A DNA stretch of 64,000 nucleotides from Sphingobacterium sp. xlx-96 (GTDB lineage Bacteria > Bacteroidota > Bacteroidia > Sphingobacteriales > Sphingobacteriaceae), in assembly GCF_011007365.1 (NCBI RefSeq), contig NZ_WFKM01000003.1, forward strand, positions 1 to 64,000. The letters are read 5' to 3'. Below, in pieces: positions 27,702 through 37,730 of the stretch. Position 1 is the first letter of the stretch; the number at the start of each line of letters is the position of its first letter. A model generated the notes under the pieces. The model did not search any database and was not told the DNA's origin. It saw only the letters and a list, made by a program, of their open reading frames with translations. The position numbers were made by a program, and so were the translations under genes.

Positions 27702-28220
27702 ATGGATATCCAAGAAAATATTGTTAATAAAGTCGCTCAAAGTGGATTGATAACCATAGATTTAGCGCAGTATGCTCCTCCAAAGGAGAGTATTTTTGTC
27801 TATGATATAAAGGACAACCTTTTCCATGGTTTAATATTGAAAGAAAAGGATTTTAGAGCGTTTGTAAAGGAACATGATTGGAGCCAATACGCAGGCAAAC
27901 ACATAGGAATCACCTGTTCTACAGATGCAATCGTTCCTACTTGGGCCTATATGATTCTATCAAATAAATTAAGTCCATTTGCTAAATCCTTACATTTCGG
28001 ATCCCAAGAAGAGGTTCTACGCGATGTTATTTCGGAGGCTATACAATCAATAGACTACGCACGCTATCAAGATCAACGCATTGTAGTCAAAGGATGTGGC
28101 GATGTATTTATCCCTGAAAGTGCCTTCGTATTATTCACCCACAAACTTACACAGGTTGCGAAGAGTATCATGTATGGAGAACCCTGTTCCACAGTTCCGG
28201 TCTTCAAACGTAAAAGTTAA
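27702..28220 (+). CDS. DUF2480 family protein
   Basis: A soluble 172-aa protein of a Bacteroidota-specific family of unknown function. Typical words are SGLITIDLAQY, ESIFVYDIKDNLFHGLILKEKDFR, DAIVPTWAYM and VVKGCGDVFIPESA. There is no signal peptide, so it acts in the cytoplasm. It starts just downstream of the foldase terminator; the DUF3108 gene follows 31 bp later on the same strand. Confidence 0.88.
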   Translation: MDIQENIVNKVAQSGLITIDLAQYAPPKESIFVYDIKDNLFHGLILKEKDFRAFVKEHDWSQYAGKHIGITCSTDAIVPTWAYMILSNKLSPFAKSLHFGSQEEVLRDVISEAIQSIDYARYQDQRIVVKGCGDVFIPESAFVLFTHKLTQVAKSIMYGEPCSTVPVFKRKS

Positions 28221-28251
28221 ACCTTATGCTATTTCCACCTGTCATATATCT

Positions 28252-29043
28252 ATGAGAAAATTCTACAGCTTATTACTTATCCTATGTGTTATGATGTCAT
28301 TGAGCTCAGCACAAACACTCCCCTACCTTAATGAACCTACTTTTAAAGAAGGTGAAAAGTTATCTTACAAACTAAGATACGGTGTAATCTCTGCAGCACA
28401 TGGGGTATTATCAGTCAATAAATCAAAACTGCAATTTAGCAATAAGAATACATTTCATCTCAATGCCTTTGGGCAGACTGCCGCTGCATTCTCCCTATTT
28501 TACACGGTAAGAAACAAATATGACTCCTATATAGACGGCAATACTTACCAGCCGTATCTCTATACGGAGGATATCCACGAAAATAGCTATACACGAAAGG
28601 AATATGCGACCTTTGACCATAGAAATGGAACTGTCAAAGGTGCAAAAGGCACTTTTAAAGGAAGAACATCCCAAATCTTCGATCTTTTATCCGCCTACTA
28701 CTTTTCACGCAATCTAGACCTTTCTTCCCTTAAAAGCGGAGACTCCTTTAAAATCCCCTATTTTCTAAACGATGAGGTCGCCGAACTAAAAGTCTTTTAT
28801 GTAGGTACTGAGCAAATAAAAACAAGTTTAGGCACTTTAGACTGTATTAAATTGAGTCCAGAAATCAAACCCGGACGTATCTTTAAAAAAGACAGTAAAT
28901 TATACCTATGGGTAACCAACGATGGCAATCGCATTCCTGTAAAAGCTCAGGTAGAAATCTTGATCGGATCAGTTACAATGGATTTGACCAAGGCCGAAGG
29001 GTTAAAATATGAGCTGGGAAAAAAAGCAAGTTATTCAAAATAG
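28252..29043 (+). CDS. DUF3108 family secreted protein
   Basis: I place the start at ATG 28252, which gives a signal peptide (MRKFYSLLLILCVMMSLSSAQ) and a 263-aa product; an upstream ATG in the same frame would overlap the DUF2480 gene and mask the signal. The mature part matches DUF3108: FKEGEKLSYKLRYGVISAA, a central FDLLSAYYFSRNLD and a C-terminal lipocalin-like beta sheet. The function is unknown; the fold suggests binding of a hydrophobic ligand in the periplasm (inference). Confidence 0.87.
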   Translation: MRKFYSLLLILCVMMSLSSAQTLPYLNEPTFKEGEKLSYKLRYGVISAAHGVLSVNKSKLQFSNKNTFHLNAFGQTAAAFSLFYTVRNKYDSYIDGNTYQPYLYTEDIHENSYTRKEYATFDHRNGTVKGAKGTFKGRTSQIFDLLSAYYFSRNLDLSSLKSGDSFKIPYFLNDEVAELKVFYVGTEQIKTSLGTLDCIKLSPEIKPGRIFKKDSKLYLWVTNDGNRIPVKAQVEILIGSVTMDLTKAEGLKYELGKKASYSK

Positions 29044-29051
29044 TTAAGATT

Positions 29052-29615
29052 ATGATTGAGGTTGATAATGTATTGGTCCACGAGGACTTGATAGGTAATG
29101 ATTTTGTTTGCAATCTTTCCAAATGCAAAGGTATTTGCTGTGTAGAAGGCGATGCAGGAGCTCCTTTACGTGAATCAGAAAAAGCGATATTAAAAGAAAT
29201 CTATCCAAAAATAAAAGCTTACATGACTCCAGAAGGTATTAAAGCTGTAGAAGAACAAGGCACACATGTCATCGATGGAGATGGAGACTTAACAACTCCC
29301 TGCGTAGATGGCAACAAAGAATGTGCTTATGTGACCTGGGAAAACGGAATAACAAAATGTGCTATTGAAAAGGCGTATGAACTGGGCGAAGTGGAATGGA
29401 AAAAACCTATTTCCTGTCACTTGTACCCTATCCGTACAACACACTATCCACAATTTGACGTATTGCATTACGACAGGTGGCATATTTGTAAAGATGCCTG
29501 TAGTTTTGGAAAAGAACTACAAGTGCCCGTTTACAAGTTCTTAAAGGATCCACTTATCCGAGAGTATGGAGCAGCATGGTATGCTAAATTAGAAGAATCC
29601 GTAGATTCTATCTAA
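29052..29615 (+). CDS. DUF3109 family cysteine-rich protein
   Basis: A 187-aa cytoplasmic protein with conserved cysteines in groups: DFVCNLSKCKGICCVEGDAG near the N-terminus, then Cys in CVDGNKECAYV, ITKCAIEK, KPISCHLYPIR and HICKDACSFG. The pattern is like YkgJ-type putative zinc or Fe-S binding proteins, and DUF3109 is the Bacteroidota branch. The catalytic role is unknown. It starts 8 bp after the DUF3108 stop. Confidence 0.88.
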   Translation: MIEVDNVLVHEDLIGNDFVCNLSKCKGICCVEGDAGAPLRESEKAILKEIYPKIKAYMTPEGIKAVEEQGTHVIDGDGDLTTPCVDGNKECAYVTWENGITKCAIEKAYELGEVEWKKPISCHLYPIRTTHYPQFDVLHYDRWHICKDACSFGKELQVPVYKFLKDPLIREYGAAWYAKLEESVDSI

Positions 29616-29674
29616 TGTATTTTTGTTATCTTTATTGCGTATAAATAGACGCTAATTGGTATTTACCATCATTC

Positions 29675-30646
29675 ATGCTTAGTTTAAAGGAGATACAACG
29701 CCCCATAGCAACAGAGCTTTCGATTTTCGAAACAAAGTTTAAGCAGTCGATGCAAAGCTCTGTTCCACTTTTAGATATTATAACCCAGTATTTGTACAAA
29801 CAGAAAGGAAAGCAAATGCGTCCTATGTTTGTATTTTTTACTGCGGGACTTTGTGGAGAGATAACAGAATCAACCTACAGAGGAGCATCCTTAGTCGAGC
29901 TTCTTCATACCGCTTCGCTGGTACATGATGATGTGGTAGACAATGCAAATGAACGTAGAGGTTTTTTTTCTATAAATGCACTATGGAAAAATAAAGTCGC
30001 AGTCTTAGTAGGTGATTTCCTGCTTTCTAAAGGATTACTGCTCTCCGTAAATTACGAAGAACATGCGCTGTTGAAGATTGTTTCAGAGGCCGTCGAACAA
30101 ATGAGTGAAGGCGAACTCTTGCAAATCGAAAAAGCTCGGAAACTTGATATCAAAGAAGAAATTTATTACGAGATTATCCGTAAAAAAACGGCATCTCTTA
30201 TCGCTTCATGCTGTGCATCCGGTGCATCTTCAGCAAAAGCAGATACAGATACTGTAGAGTTAATGCGTCTATTTGGTGAGAAAATTGGTTTAGCATTCCA
30301 GATTAAAGATGATCTATTTGATTTCGGACTGGATGATATCGGCAAACCTGTAGGTAACGACATCAAAGAAAAGAAGATGACATTACCATTGATATATGCG
30401 CTAGCAAATACTTCGACCGCTGAAAAGCGCAGAATTATCAATCTCGTGAAAAATCATAACGAAGACTCCGAAAAAGTAGAAGAGGTAATTCAATTTGTAC
30501 GCGCTAGCGGAGGTTTAGACTACGCGACGCAAAAGATGCTACAGTTTCAACAGGAGGCCTTCGACATTTTAGCCGCATTCCCAGATAACCCTTATAAAGA
30601 AGGATTAAAACAACTAGTAAAATTTACGACAGAAAGAAATAAATAA
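29675..30646 (+). CDS. Long-chain polyprenyl diphosphate synthase
   Basis: Trans-isoprenyl diphosphate synthase that makes the side chain of menaquinone from IPP and an allylic primer. First Asp-rich motif DDVVD (85-89), second KDDLFD (211-216), with KQMRP as the substrate-binding block. The residue five before the first motif is small (Ala80), which in this family permits long products, so heptaprenyl or octaprenyl is likely (inference). 323 aa is normal. The TerC gene starts 3 bp later. A TATTTTTG word at 29618-29625 could be a promoter. Confidence 0.93.
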   Translation: MLSLKEIQRPIATELSIFETKFKQSMQSSVPLLDIITQYLYKQKGKQMRPMFVFFTAGLCGEITESTYRGASLVELLHTASLVHDDVVDNANERRGFFSINALWKNKVAVLVGDFLLSKGLLLSVNYEEHALLKIVSEAVEQMSEGELLQIEKARKLDIKEEIYYEIIRKKTASLIASCCASGASSAKADTDTVELMRLFGEKIGLAFQIKDDLFDFGLDDIGKPVGNDIKEKKMTLPLIYALANTSTAEKRRIINLVKNHNEDSEKVEEVIQFVRASGGLDYATQKMLQFQQEAFDILAAFPDNPYKEGLKQLVKFTTERNK

Positions 30647-30648
30647 AA

Positions 30649-31701
30649 ATGAGCAATGAAGTAATGTTTTTTGGAGGATTTATCATATTCATAATCCTCA
30701 TGTTGGCAATAGATCTTGGGCTGTTTAGCAAAAGTGACAAACCTGTGAGCTTAAAAGCCGCCGCAATCATGTCCGTGATATGGATTTTATTTGCCTTAGG
30801 TTTTGGTATGGTGTTGTATTATTGGGGCAACGAATTGCACGATGTCCACGATTTAGCACGTTTAAAAGAAGTTATCGCCAAGCATTATCATGATATCAAG
30901 ATCATAGAGAATGATCTCGCAGCAAGTATACATATTTATAACAAGAACCTTACACTAGAGTATTTGACAGGCTATGTTGTTGAGTACGCCCTTTCTGTAG
31001 ACAATATATTTGTTATGGTGTTATTATTTTCTTCGTTTGGTATCCCAGAACGTTATTACCACAAAGTATTGGTGTGGGGTATCCTTGGAGCCATTATATT
31101 ACGCTGCATATTCATTTTCGTTGGCGCTGCGTTAATAGCCAAGTTCGGGTGGATACTCTATGTATTTGGCGCTTTTTTGGTCTATACAGGGTTTATGATG
31201 TATATCAACAGAAATCAAGAAGAAGAGGTCGATCCACAAAACCATGCTGTGGTTAAGTTTGCATCTAGATACTTCAAAGTAACACCAAAAATGGATGGAG
31301 GACATTTCTTTCATATTGAAAACGGTGTACGCTACATGACACCACTATTTCTTGTCCTTTTAGTCATTGAATTTACAGATCTGATTTTTGCTGTAGACTC
31401 TATTCCTGCGATTTTCTCCGTAACCAAAGATCCTTATATCGTATTCTTTTCCAACATTTTTGCTATATTGGGACTAAGATCTATGTTCTTCCTATTGGTA
31501 AATATCATTCATAAATTCCATTACCTCAAAGTAGGGTTAGCATTTCTTTTAATATTTATCGGCGCGAAAATGTTACTTCACGACTGGTTAAAAGGTTGGG
31601 GATTTACGACAACACATTCGTTGATCATTATATTGAGCATTTTGGCAATTAGTGTCATTGTATCACTCGTCTTCCCGAAGAAAGCGAATTACGACAAGTA
31701 G
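30649..31701 (+). CDS. TerC/Alx family integral membrane protein
   Basis: A 350-aa protein with about nine membrane helices. TerC hallmarks are EYALSVDNIFVMVLLFSSF and LVIEFTDLIFAVDSIPAIF, two repeats with intramembrane acidic residues. TerC proteins act in metal (manganese or calcium) export and in loading of metalloenzymes; tellurite resistance is historical naming. The gene is 2 bp after the polyprenyl synthase and ends before a strong terminator. Confidence 0.93.
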   Translation: MSNEVMFFGGFIIFIILMLAIDLGLFSKSDKPVSLKAAAIMSVIWILFALGFGMVLYYWGNELHDVHDLARLKEVIAKHYHDIKIIENDLAASIHIYNKNLTLEYLTGYVVEYALSVDNIFVMVLLFSSFGIPERYYHKVLVWGILGAIILRCIFIFVGAALIAKFGWILYVFGAFLVYTGFMMYINRNQEEEVDPQNHAVVKFASRYFKVTPKMDGGHFFHIENGVRYMTPLFLVLLVIEFTDLIFAVDSIPAIFSVTKDPYIVFFSNIFAILGLRSMFFLLVNIIHKFHYLKVGLAFLLIFIGAKMLLHDWLKGWGFTTTHSLIIILSILAISVIVSLVFPKKANYDK

Positions 31702-31725
31702 TAAACTCTATAAATAAGTTTCATA

Positions 31726-31766
31726 AAAAGCGGCCTACACTTTAAAACAAAATGTAGGCCGCTTTT
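31726..31766 (+). terminator. Rho-independent terminator after the TerC gene
   Basis: A 14-bp perfect stem (31726-31739 with 31753-31766) with GGCC core and T-rich 3' side. It closes the long rightward gene series. Confidence 0.93.
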
Positions 31767-31904
31767 GCTTTATATAAAGCTTAGGCTTTGTTACTGAAGA
31801 TTAACAAGAAGGTATTACCAACTATTGCTGTTAAAGCATACCATTAAAAGTTCAAAAGCAGCACTTTTATGATCCCACACCGTTGGCAGATCACCAACAG
31901 CGAC

Positions 31905-31959
31905 GAACCAATCCCGATATTATCTGGAGAGCTCTAGTATGCTTACCCTAAAGAATAAC
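31905..31959 (+). repeat. Dispersed intergenic repeat related to 57368-57422, copy A
   Basis: 55 nt match 57368-57422 at 43 positions without gaps; weaker similarity extends on both sides. Read in the frame starting at 31905, the differences fall mainly at codon third positions and the phase ends in TAA, giving EPIPxLSGxL..KE. Copy A has an internal TAG. It may be the degraded 3' end of a gene family. Nothing else was recognised in the gap 31767-32075. Confidence 0.6.
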
Positions 31960-32075
31960 GTCATAAAACCAAATTATATACAGATGAAAAAAATTCTTGT
32001 TTCCATTTGAACCGAACCAAATGAGCTCATTGATTTCTCACGAAGTATAAACGGATCTACGAAATACGACCTAAC

Positions 32076-32100
32076 AAAAAAGCGAGATTAAATCTCGCTT
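32076..32100 (-). terminator. Terminator of the coiled-coil protein gene
   Basis: AAGCGAGAT (32080-32088) pairs with ATCTCGCTT (32092-32100). On the minus strand the stem is followed by five T. It lies 27 bp past the stop at 32127. Confidence 0.9.
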
Positions 32101-32126
32101 CAAATATTTAATAAAAGAATATTTCG

Positions 32127-33056
32127 TTATTTTAAAACAACACTAGAACGTCCCATTATAGCATTATCAGCATATAACAAGACCGTATAAGCCCCCTTTT
32201 TGAAGCGGTCTGCATCGCGCCATAAAAATTGATATTCCTCGCCCTTATTCGTGAAGTTGATTACTTCCTTAAACGTATATTGCAACTTATCTCCATTTAC
32301 GTAAAACACATCCCCTGTCCTAGCAATAAGATTCCCTTGAGGATCAATGACACGGACAAAAACTTCTTTACGGCCTTCTTTAGCCAATGGGTTATCAGCA
32401 ATGCTAAATCTTATCTGTAGATCATCAACACGCTTTGCTTTAGTTTCTATTTCCAAAGCACCTTTTCGTGTTTTCTCAACACCATTAACCAACACATTCG
32501 AGACCTTTATGGAAGAGGCTACGCTTACTTTTTCATTTAGGCGGTCGTTTCGTTCCCTCAGGCTTTCGACTTGGTCCATCTTCTCCTTTACGGTCGAACT
32601 CAGCTCTTTGTTCTGTTTTAGAAGTACATCATTCTGAAGCTTCAATTCTCCAACCTCATCTTTCAACGAAGAAACATTTTTCTTTAACTTTTGAATCTGA
32701 TCTTTGGCTGCCTGAATCTGTGCATCAGAAATATGGGAAGTTTCCAGCTCGGCACGTAAATCATCTATGATCTTACGAGCAAATTGTTCTTCTTGAATTA
32801 AACTCTCGGGTAACCCCTCAACATTTTGATTCTTTATATTATCTAATTCAGCTTCTATTCTATCAATTTCGATTTGCAGGTTTTCTTTCTGTAAGGCTAC
32901 GGTGTAAAGCTTCTCTCCCGAAGATTTGAACTTCACATAAAAATAAATATTTGTTGCCAGAAGCGAAGCAATAGCAATCATAAAAAAATAAATCTTCGAA
33001 TTATCCTTCTTATTGTTCGGAACCTCACTTTCGACAGATGTATTTCTTACTTCCAT
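32127..33056 (-). CDS. Membrane-anchored coiled-coil protein, function unknown
   Basis: A 309-aa protein with a charged cytoplasmic N-terminus, one membrane helix (about residues 23-42, IYFFMIAIASLLATNIYFYV), a long coiled coil (about 55-175, heptads such as LKLQNDVLLKQNKELSS) and a C-terminal beta-rich domain (about 190-309, VFVRVIDPQGNLIAR). I do not recognise a named family. The layout suggests an envelope scaffold or sensor with the C-terminal domain in the periplasm. gmd lies 90 bp upstream on the same strand. Confidence 0.75.
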   Translation of the reverse strand: MEVRNTSVESEVPNNKKDNSKIYFFMIAIASLLATNIYFYVKFKSSGEKLYTVALQKENLQIEIDRIEAELDNIKNQNVEGLPESLIQEEQFARKIIDDLRAELETSHISDAQIQAAKDQIQKLKKNVSSLKDEVGELKLQNDVLLKQNKELSSTVKEKMDQVESLRERNDRLNEKVSVASSIKVSNVLVNGVEKTRKGALEIETKAKRVDDLQIRFSIADNPLAKEGRKEVFVRVIDPQGNLIARTGDVFYVNGDKLQYTFKEVINFTNKGEEYQFLWRDADRFKKGAYTVLLYADNAIMGRSSVVLK

Positions 33057-33146
33057 TTCATACCTCCCATTATTACCAAAATCGCGTTTAAACTTCTATT
33101 TTCCATAGCTGAAAAATACTTATCAAAAACTATTCCAAAAAACACC

Positions 33147-34301
33147 TTATTCAAAATAGTTAAGTGTCTCGAAACCACCTTCTTTTAAGTATTGTTCCTT
33201 GCGCATCAATCGGAGATCCGACTGAACCATTTCAGAAACCAGCATTTGCAAGTTATATTTAGGCTTCCAGTTTAACTTAGTCTGTGCTTTTGTAGGGTCT
33301 CCAATGAGTAAATCAACCTCCGTTGGCCTATAATATCTCGGATCGACTTTCACCACTGTTTGTCCCAGTTTTACACCTTCAGGATCTATTCCCAATTCAT
33401 TTAACCGACTATCATCTCGATCTATGATAACCCCTTTCTCTGATTCGTCCTTACCACTAAACTCCACCGTTATACCAAGTTCTGCAAAACTCATCTGCAC
33501 AAAATCTCTAACTGTAGTCGTAACGCCTGTCGCTATAACAAAGTCTTCAGCAACATCCTGCTGTAAGATAAGCCACATAGCCTCTACATAATCCTTAGCA
33601 TGCCCCCAATCCCGCTGCGCAGAAAGATTTCCCAAAAACAACTTATTTTGCAATCCCAAGGCAATCTTAGCCACAGCTCTTGATATTTTCCGGGTGACAA
33701 ATGTTTCTCCTCGGACAGGGCTTTCATGATTGAATAAAATTCCATTACAAGCGTACATATTATACGCTTCCCGATAGTTGACTGTAATCCAGTAACCGTA
33801 CATCTTTGCTACTGCATAGGGGCTTCTTGGATAAAATGGAGTTGTCTCACTTTGTGGTACTGCTTGTACCAAACCATATAATTCAGATGTCGAAGCTTGG
33901 TATATTTTGGTCTTTTCAATCAAGCCCAAAAGCCGAACCGCTTCCAGTATACGTAATGTCCCTATCCCGTCCGCATTAGCTGTATATTCAGGTGTGTCAA
34001 AGCTAACCTTAACGTGTGACTGTGCGGCGAGATTGTAGATCTCATCGGGCTGCGTCTCCTGAATAATCCGAATGAGATTAGTTGAATCTGTAAGATCTCC
34101 GTAATGTAAAACAAAATTTCTGTTGTCCAAATGCGGATCTTGGTATAAATGGTCGATACGATCCGTATTAAAAAGAGAACTTCTTCTTTTCAATCCGTGG
34201 ACCAAATACCCTTTTTTTAATAAAAACTCCGCCAGATAAGCTCCGTCTTGTCCTGTAACACCTGTAATAAGGGCTACCTTTTGAATAGTGGATTCCTTCA
34301 T
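33147..34301 (-). CDS. gmd: GDP-mannose 4,6-dehydratase
   Basis: Short-chain dehydrogenase family enzyme converting GDP-mannose to GDP-4-keto-6-deoxymannose, precursor of GDP-fucose and related sugars for surface polysaccharides. Rossmann motif GVTGQDG (14-20), then [19 protein letters not shown], the catalytic block ASTSELYG and YxxxK in [10 protein letters not shown], and the late motif [16 protein letters not shown]. 384 aa is normal. The usual partner fcl is not adjacent. A TAAGTTTG word at 34316-34323 (minus strand) may be its -7 element. Confidence 0.97.
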   Translation of the reverse strand: MKESTIQKVALITGVTGQDGAYLAEFLLKKGYLVHGLKRRSSLFNTDRIDHLYQDPHLDNRNFVLHYGDLTDSTNLIRIIQETQPDEIYNLAAQSHVKVSFDTPEYTANADGIGTLRILEAVRLLGLIEKTKIYQASTSELYGLVQAVPQSETTPFYPRSPYAVAKMYGYWITVNYREAYNMYACNGILFNHESPVRGETFVTRKISRAVAKIALGLQNKLFLGNLSAQRDWGHAKDYVEAMWLILQQDVAEDFVIATGVTTTVRDFVQMSFAELGITVEFSGKDESEKGVIIDRDDSRLNELGIDPEGVKLGQTVVKVDPRYYRPTEVDLLIGDPTKAQTKLNWKPKYNLQMLVSEMVQSDLRLMRKEQYLKEGGFETLNYFE

Positions 34302-34420
34302 AATGAAAAATTAGCCAAACTTAGATAAAATGCATTGGATTACGAATACCAGGTCGAAAAAAACAATTATTTGCATTAACTTTTTAGCCGTCAACAATAG
34401 ATATACTGTATAAAAGCAAA

Positions 34421-34461
34421 AACATCTCTTCTGTCCAAACTCAGCAGACAAAAGAGATGCT
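34421..34461 (-). terminator. Terminator of tpx
   Basis: CATCTCTT..CTGTC (34423-34435) pairs with GACAAAAGAGATG (34447-34459) with one bulge. On the minus strand the stem is followed by TTTTTG. It lies 25 bp past the tpx stop. Confidence 0.8.
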
Positions 34462-34485
34462 TACATATGAATAATTTATGCCAGG

Positions 34486-34983
34486 CTACAAAGATGCTAG
34501 AGCAGCTTCATAATTCGGTTCATCGGTAGTCTCCTCAACTTGCTCGGTATACCGCACGCTCCCTGTCTCATCGATAACAACAACGGCACGGCTTAATAGG
34601 CCTTGTAAAGGTCCATCTGAAAAACGAACACCGTAAACTTCTGAAAAATTATTGTCTTTATATTCTGATAATGTAACAACATTTTCAATACCTTCTGCTG
34701 CACAGAATCGTCCCTGTGCGAAAGGCAAGTCTTTAGAAATACATAATACAACCGTGTTCTCTAAAGACGAAACTTTTTCATTGAATTTACGTACAGACAT
34801 AGCACATGTACCAGTGTCAATACTCGGAAAAATATTTAATACAATTCTCTTACCTGAAAAATCCGATAATGACTTCTGAGAGAGATCGGCCGCGGTTAAC
34901 GAAAATTCCGGCGCTTTAGTTCCAACAGCAGGCAAACTTCCTGTCGTGTTGACTGTTATACCTTTAAACAAAACTTGACTCAT
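34486..34983 (-). CDS. tpx: Thiol peroxidase
   Basis: Atypical 2-Cys peroxiredoxin that reduces hydrogen peroxide and alkyl hydroperoxides with thioredoxin. Peroxidatic Cys60 lies in [16 protein letters not shown] and resolving Cys94 in GRFCAAEG, at the positions expected for Tpx. The N-terminus [16 protein letters not shown] is typical. 165 aa is normal. It is divergent from the OmpP1 gene across a 137-bp AT-rich gap and followed by its own terminator. Confidence 0.96.
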   Translation of the reverse strand: MSQVLFKGITVNTTGSLPAVGTKAPEFSLTAADLSQKSLSDFSGKRIVLNIFPSIDTGTCAMSVRKFNEKVSSLENTVVLCISKDLPFAQGRFCAAEGIENVVTLSEYKDNNFSEVYGVRFSDGPLQGLLSRAVVVIDETGSVRYTEQVEETTDEPNYEAALASL

Positions 34984-35120
34984 GATAATAATTTTTAATG
35001 CTTCAATATAGCAATTTTAGAGGAATACAGCTATTTAAAAAAGACAATAAATTATTTTATCTGCAAAAAAAATGCTATGTTAGCATTGTATTTTAAAGAC
35101 TCTGGTAACCGAATAAGCTT

Positions 35121-36341
35121 ATGAAAAAATTACTTTTATCCTTTTTATTAGCTAGCCCTACTCTCTTATTTGCGCAAGGCTCTCAAGTGAACACCCAAGG
35201 AATAAAGGCCTTGGGGATGGCTGGTTCTGGCTCGGCATTATTTGTCGATGAATCCAGTATATTCTACAATCCAGGAGCTCTGGCCAAAATGAACCATAAC
35301 GCCGTTTCTGCGGGTGCAACGACCATTATGTACAGGTCTGCTTTTAAGGAAGTCAATGCTACACAACAGTATGACACCAAATTCCAAATCACCCCTCCCT
35401 TTTCAGTTTTTGCAACATTTGGCCCCAGAAACACCTGGTGGAAAGCTGGACTTGGTATTTACACCCCATTCGGAGGCGCTGTTGATTGGGGACAGGATTG
35501 GCCCGGCAGATTTGAACTAAACCATCTACAGATGCGCGCTATATATATACAACCGACTTTGAGTTTCAAAATCACAGATGCATTTAGTATCGGTGGGGGA
35601 TTTGTATACAATCTAGGCTTCGTTGACCTATCGAGATCGATTCCTGTTTTTGATGCCAATGGCCAGCCCGGTCGAGCAGAGCTGTCCGGTATGGGGACAG
35701 GAACAGGCTATAATGTAGGGGTTCATTACAATTTAGAAGATGAGTTTGCTATATCATTAAGTTATCGCTCTAAAGTAATCACCAAGTTAAAGGATGGTGA
35801 TGCAAAATTCACCGTACCGGATGTTCTCTCATCTTCTTTTCCAACCACTACTTTTGATGCTGAATTGCCATTACCTGCATCCTTTAATGTAGGGATTACT
35901 TTTCCTGTGACTGAAAAACTGGACTTTGCCGGCGATGCAACATTTATAGGCTACGACATCTACAAATCCTTAACATTTGATTATAAAGACAATACAGCAG
36001 CCTTAGAAGACACTTATCAGCCTAAAAACTATCAAAAAGCCTTTTCTGGAAAAGTCGGCTTAAATTATAAAGCTACGGATAAATTAGATCTCCGTACAGG
36101 TGCTGGCTATGTCTACACGCCGGTACGACCGCAGTATGTATATGCAGAGACTCCCGACAATAACCGTGTCATGGGATCACTGGGTTTTACTTATATGCTT
36201 TCCGAAAAGTTCGACTTGACAGGAGCATATACATTCCAACGAATTTTGGAACGTACAGTGACAAATACGGTAACAGGCTTGAACGGGACATTCAAGACCA
36301 ATATTCATGCGCCAGCAATTTCATTCACCTATAAATGGTAA
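35121..36341 (+). CDS. OmpP1/FadL family outer-membrane transporter
   Basis: The 406-aa barrel has signal peptide MKKLLLSFLLASPTLLFAQG and the FadL/TodX start QGIKALGMAGSGSALFVDES followed by FYNPGALAKM. The remainder shows amphipathic strands (FSIGGGFVYNLGFVDLSR, FALSLSYRSK-like) and a C-terminal FTYKW strand. The family takes up long-chain fatty acids or other hydrophobic substrates through a lateral opening. The SGNH lipoprotein gene follows with 5 bp between stop and start, suggesting joint processing of lipid or ester substrates (inference). Confidence 0.93.
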   Translation: MKKLLLSFLLASPTLLFAQGSQVNTQGIKALGMAGSGSALFVDESSIFYNPGALAKMNHNAVSAGATTIMYRSAFKEVNATQQYDTKFQITPPFSVFATFGPRNTWWKAGLGIYTPFGGAVDWGQDWPGRFELNHLQMRAIYIQPTLSFKITDAFSIGGGFVYNLGFVDLSRSIPVFDANGQPGRAELSGMGTGTGYNVGVHYNLEDEFAISLSYRSKVITKLKDGDAKFTVPDVLSSSFPTTTFDAELPLPASFNVGITFPVTEKLDFAGDATFIGYDIYKSLTFDYKDNTAALEDTYQPKNYQKAFSGKVGLNYKATDKLDLRTGAGYVYTPVRPQYVYAETPDNNRVMGSLGFTYMLSEKFDLTGAYTFQRILERTVTNTVTGLNGTFKTNIHAPAISFTYKW

Positions 36342-36346
36342 TAATT

Positions 36347-37681
36347 ATGAAATATTCACTTCACAACAACATTAAACTTTATATAGGCCTTGCTGCCTGC
36401 GCTATAGCCACATCGTGTGCACCGGAGATCGACAACGCAAAACCAGATCAAAATACAGGAAGTGCAAAAGCAGACTTCTCGAAATACATAGCTATTGGAA
36501 ACTCACTAACTGCGGGTTTTGCAGATGGCGGATTGTATCTAGAGGGACAGCAACAAGCATTCCCTTTACTTATTGCCGAAAAGATGAAGGCTCATGGAGG
36601 AGGTGATTTCAAATCACCTTTCTTTACCGAAAGTCAATCCAATGGTTCGGGCTATATCCGATTAAAAGATCTAGTAAACGGTCAACCGGTAACCGAAGCC
36701 GTAACGGACAAGTTAGCGATACGCGGACTTTCGCCGACCGGAAAACCTCTATACACTAAATATACGGAGGAGATCAATAACCTAGGTGTTCCTGGAATGC
36801 GACTAGATATGATCGATAAACCGGGGGTCGGAACAGTACAGGGTAACCCCTATTTCGAAAGATTATTACCCGATGGGGCAAGTCCTTTAACCAATTATTT
36901 GGGATATGCTACCTCGAAAAATCACACTTTTTTTTCTTTTAGTTTAGGTAACAATGATGCTTTGGGCTATGCCACAAACGGAGCAGTGGCTACAGACGCA
37001 ACCAATATACTTACCGACACAGCTACTTTTGGCAAAAACCTAAGAACAATTATTACGAAACTAACGGAAAACAACCAAAAAGGAGTAATAGCTACCATTC
37101 CAGACGTATCGGCTGTTCCTTTTCTAACTACAGTGACCAGACAGGCCTTATTACAAGCAGCGAGTGCTGCCTCCCAAGCGCAAGGCGGTCCGGCTGTTAC
37201 TGCCCTCTTTATTGAAACGAAAACCGGGACAAGACCTGCTACCGACAAAGATATGTTTGTACTGCCTTTTGCTTCTTCGGGTTTATTAGGAAAGCCTAAT
37301 GCACTAAAAATCCCTTATGGTCTTCATCCCAATAATCCCATTGAAAGTAAATATGTATTGGACGAGGCAGAGGTTGTAGAAGTACAAACACGTATTACGC
37401 AATATAATGAGAAGATTCAAGAAGTCGCTAAAAACCGAAATCTTGCACTAGCAGATATACATTCGTTCTTGAACAAAGTCAAGAATGGCTATGTTTACAA
37501 CGGAGTCGTTATTAGTAATAAATACATCACTGGCAACGTATTTTCATTAGACGGGATTCACCTTACCCCGATGGGATATGCAATCATGGCAAACATCTTT
37601 ATTGAAGCCACCAATGCAAAATATGGCAGTCAACTCGACAAAGTAGATGCTACAAAATGCCGTGGAGTCAAAATGCCTTAA
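36347..37681 (+). CDS. SGNH/GDSL hydrolase lipoprotein
   Basis: I choose ATG 36347; the ATG at 36335 would overlap the preceding gene and only adds four residues. The 444-aa product has a lipoprotein signal (GLAACAIATSC, Cys24). Hydrolase motifs are present: block I IAIGNSLTAGF with the nucleophile Ser, block III SLGNNDALG with Asn, and block V LDGIHLTPMGY with the Asp/His pair. It is probably a surface or periplasmic esterase. Coupling to an OmpP1/FadL porin suggests release of fatty acids from esters and their uptake (inference). Confidence 0.9.
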   Translation: MKYSLHNNIKLYIGLAACAIATSCAPEIDNAKPDQNTGSAKADFSKYIAIGNSLTAGFADGGLYLEGQQQAFPLLIAEKMKAHGGGDFKSPFFTESQSNGSGYIRLKDLVNGQPVTEAVTDKLAIRGLSPTGKPLYTKYTEEINNLGVPGMRLDMIDKPGVGTVQGNPYFERLLPDGASPLTNYLGYATSKNHTFFSFSLGNNDALGYATNGAVATDATNILTDTATFGKNLRTIITKLTENNQKGVIATIPDVSAVPFLTTVTRQALLQAASAASQAQGGPAVTALFIETKTGTRPATDKDMFVLPFASSGLLGKPNALKIPYGLHPNNPIESKYVLDEAEVVEVQTRITQYNEKIQEVAKNRNLALADIHSFLNKVKNGYVYNGVVISNKYITGNVFSLDGIHLTPMGYAIMANIFIEATNAKYGSQLDKVDATKCRGVKMP

Positions 37682-37697
37682 GATCACCTAACTATTA

Positions 37698-37730
37698 AAA
37701 GAGCCATTGTGATTACAAAGGCTCTTTTTT
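37698..37730 (+). terminator. Terminator after the porin/lipase pair
   Basis: AAAGAGCC (37698-37705) pairs with GGCTCTTT (37720-37727) and is followed by further T. It lies 17 bp after the stop. Confidence 0.88.

Noticed and set aside
31767..32075. Intact mobile element around the dispersed repeat
   Set aside because: There is no transposase frame, no terminal inverted repeats and no target duplication; only a short decayed segment remains.
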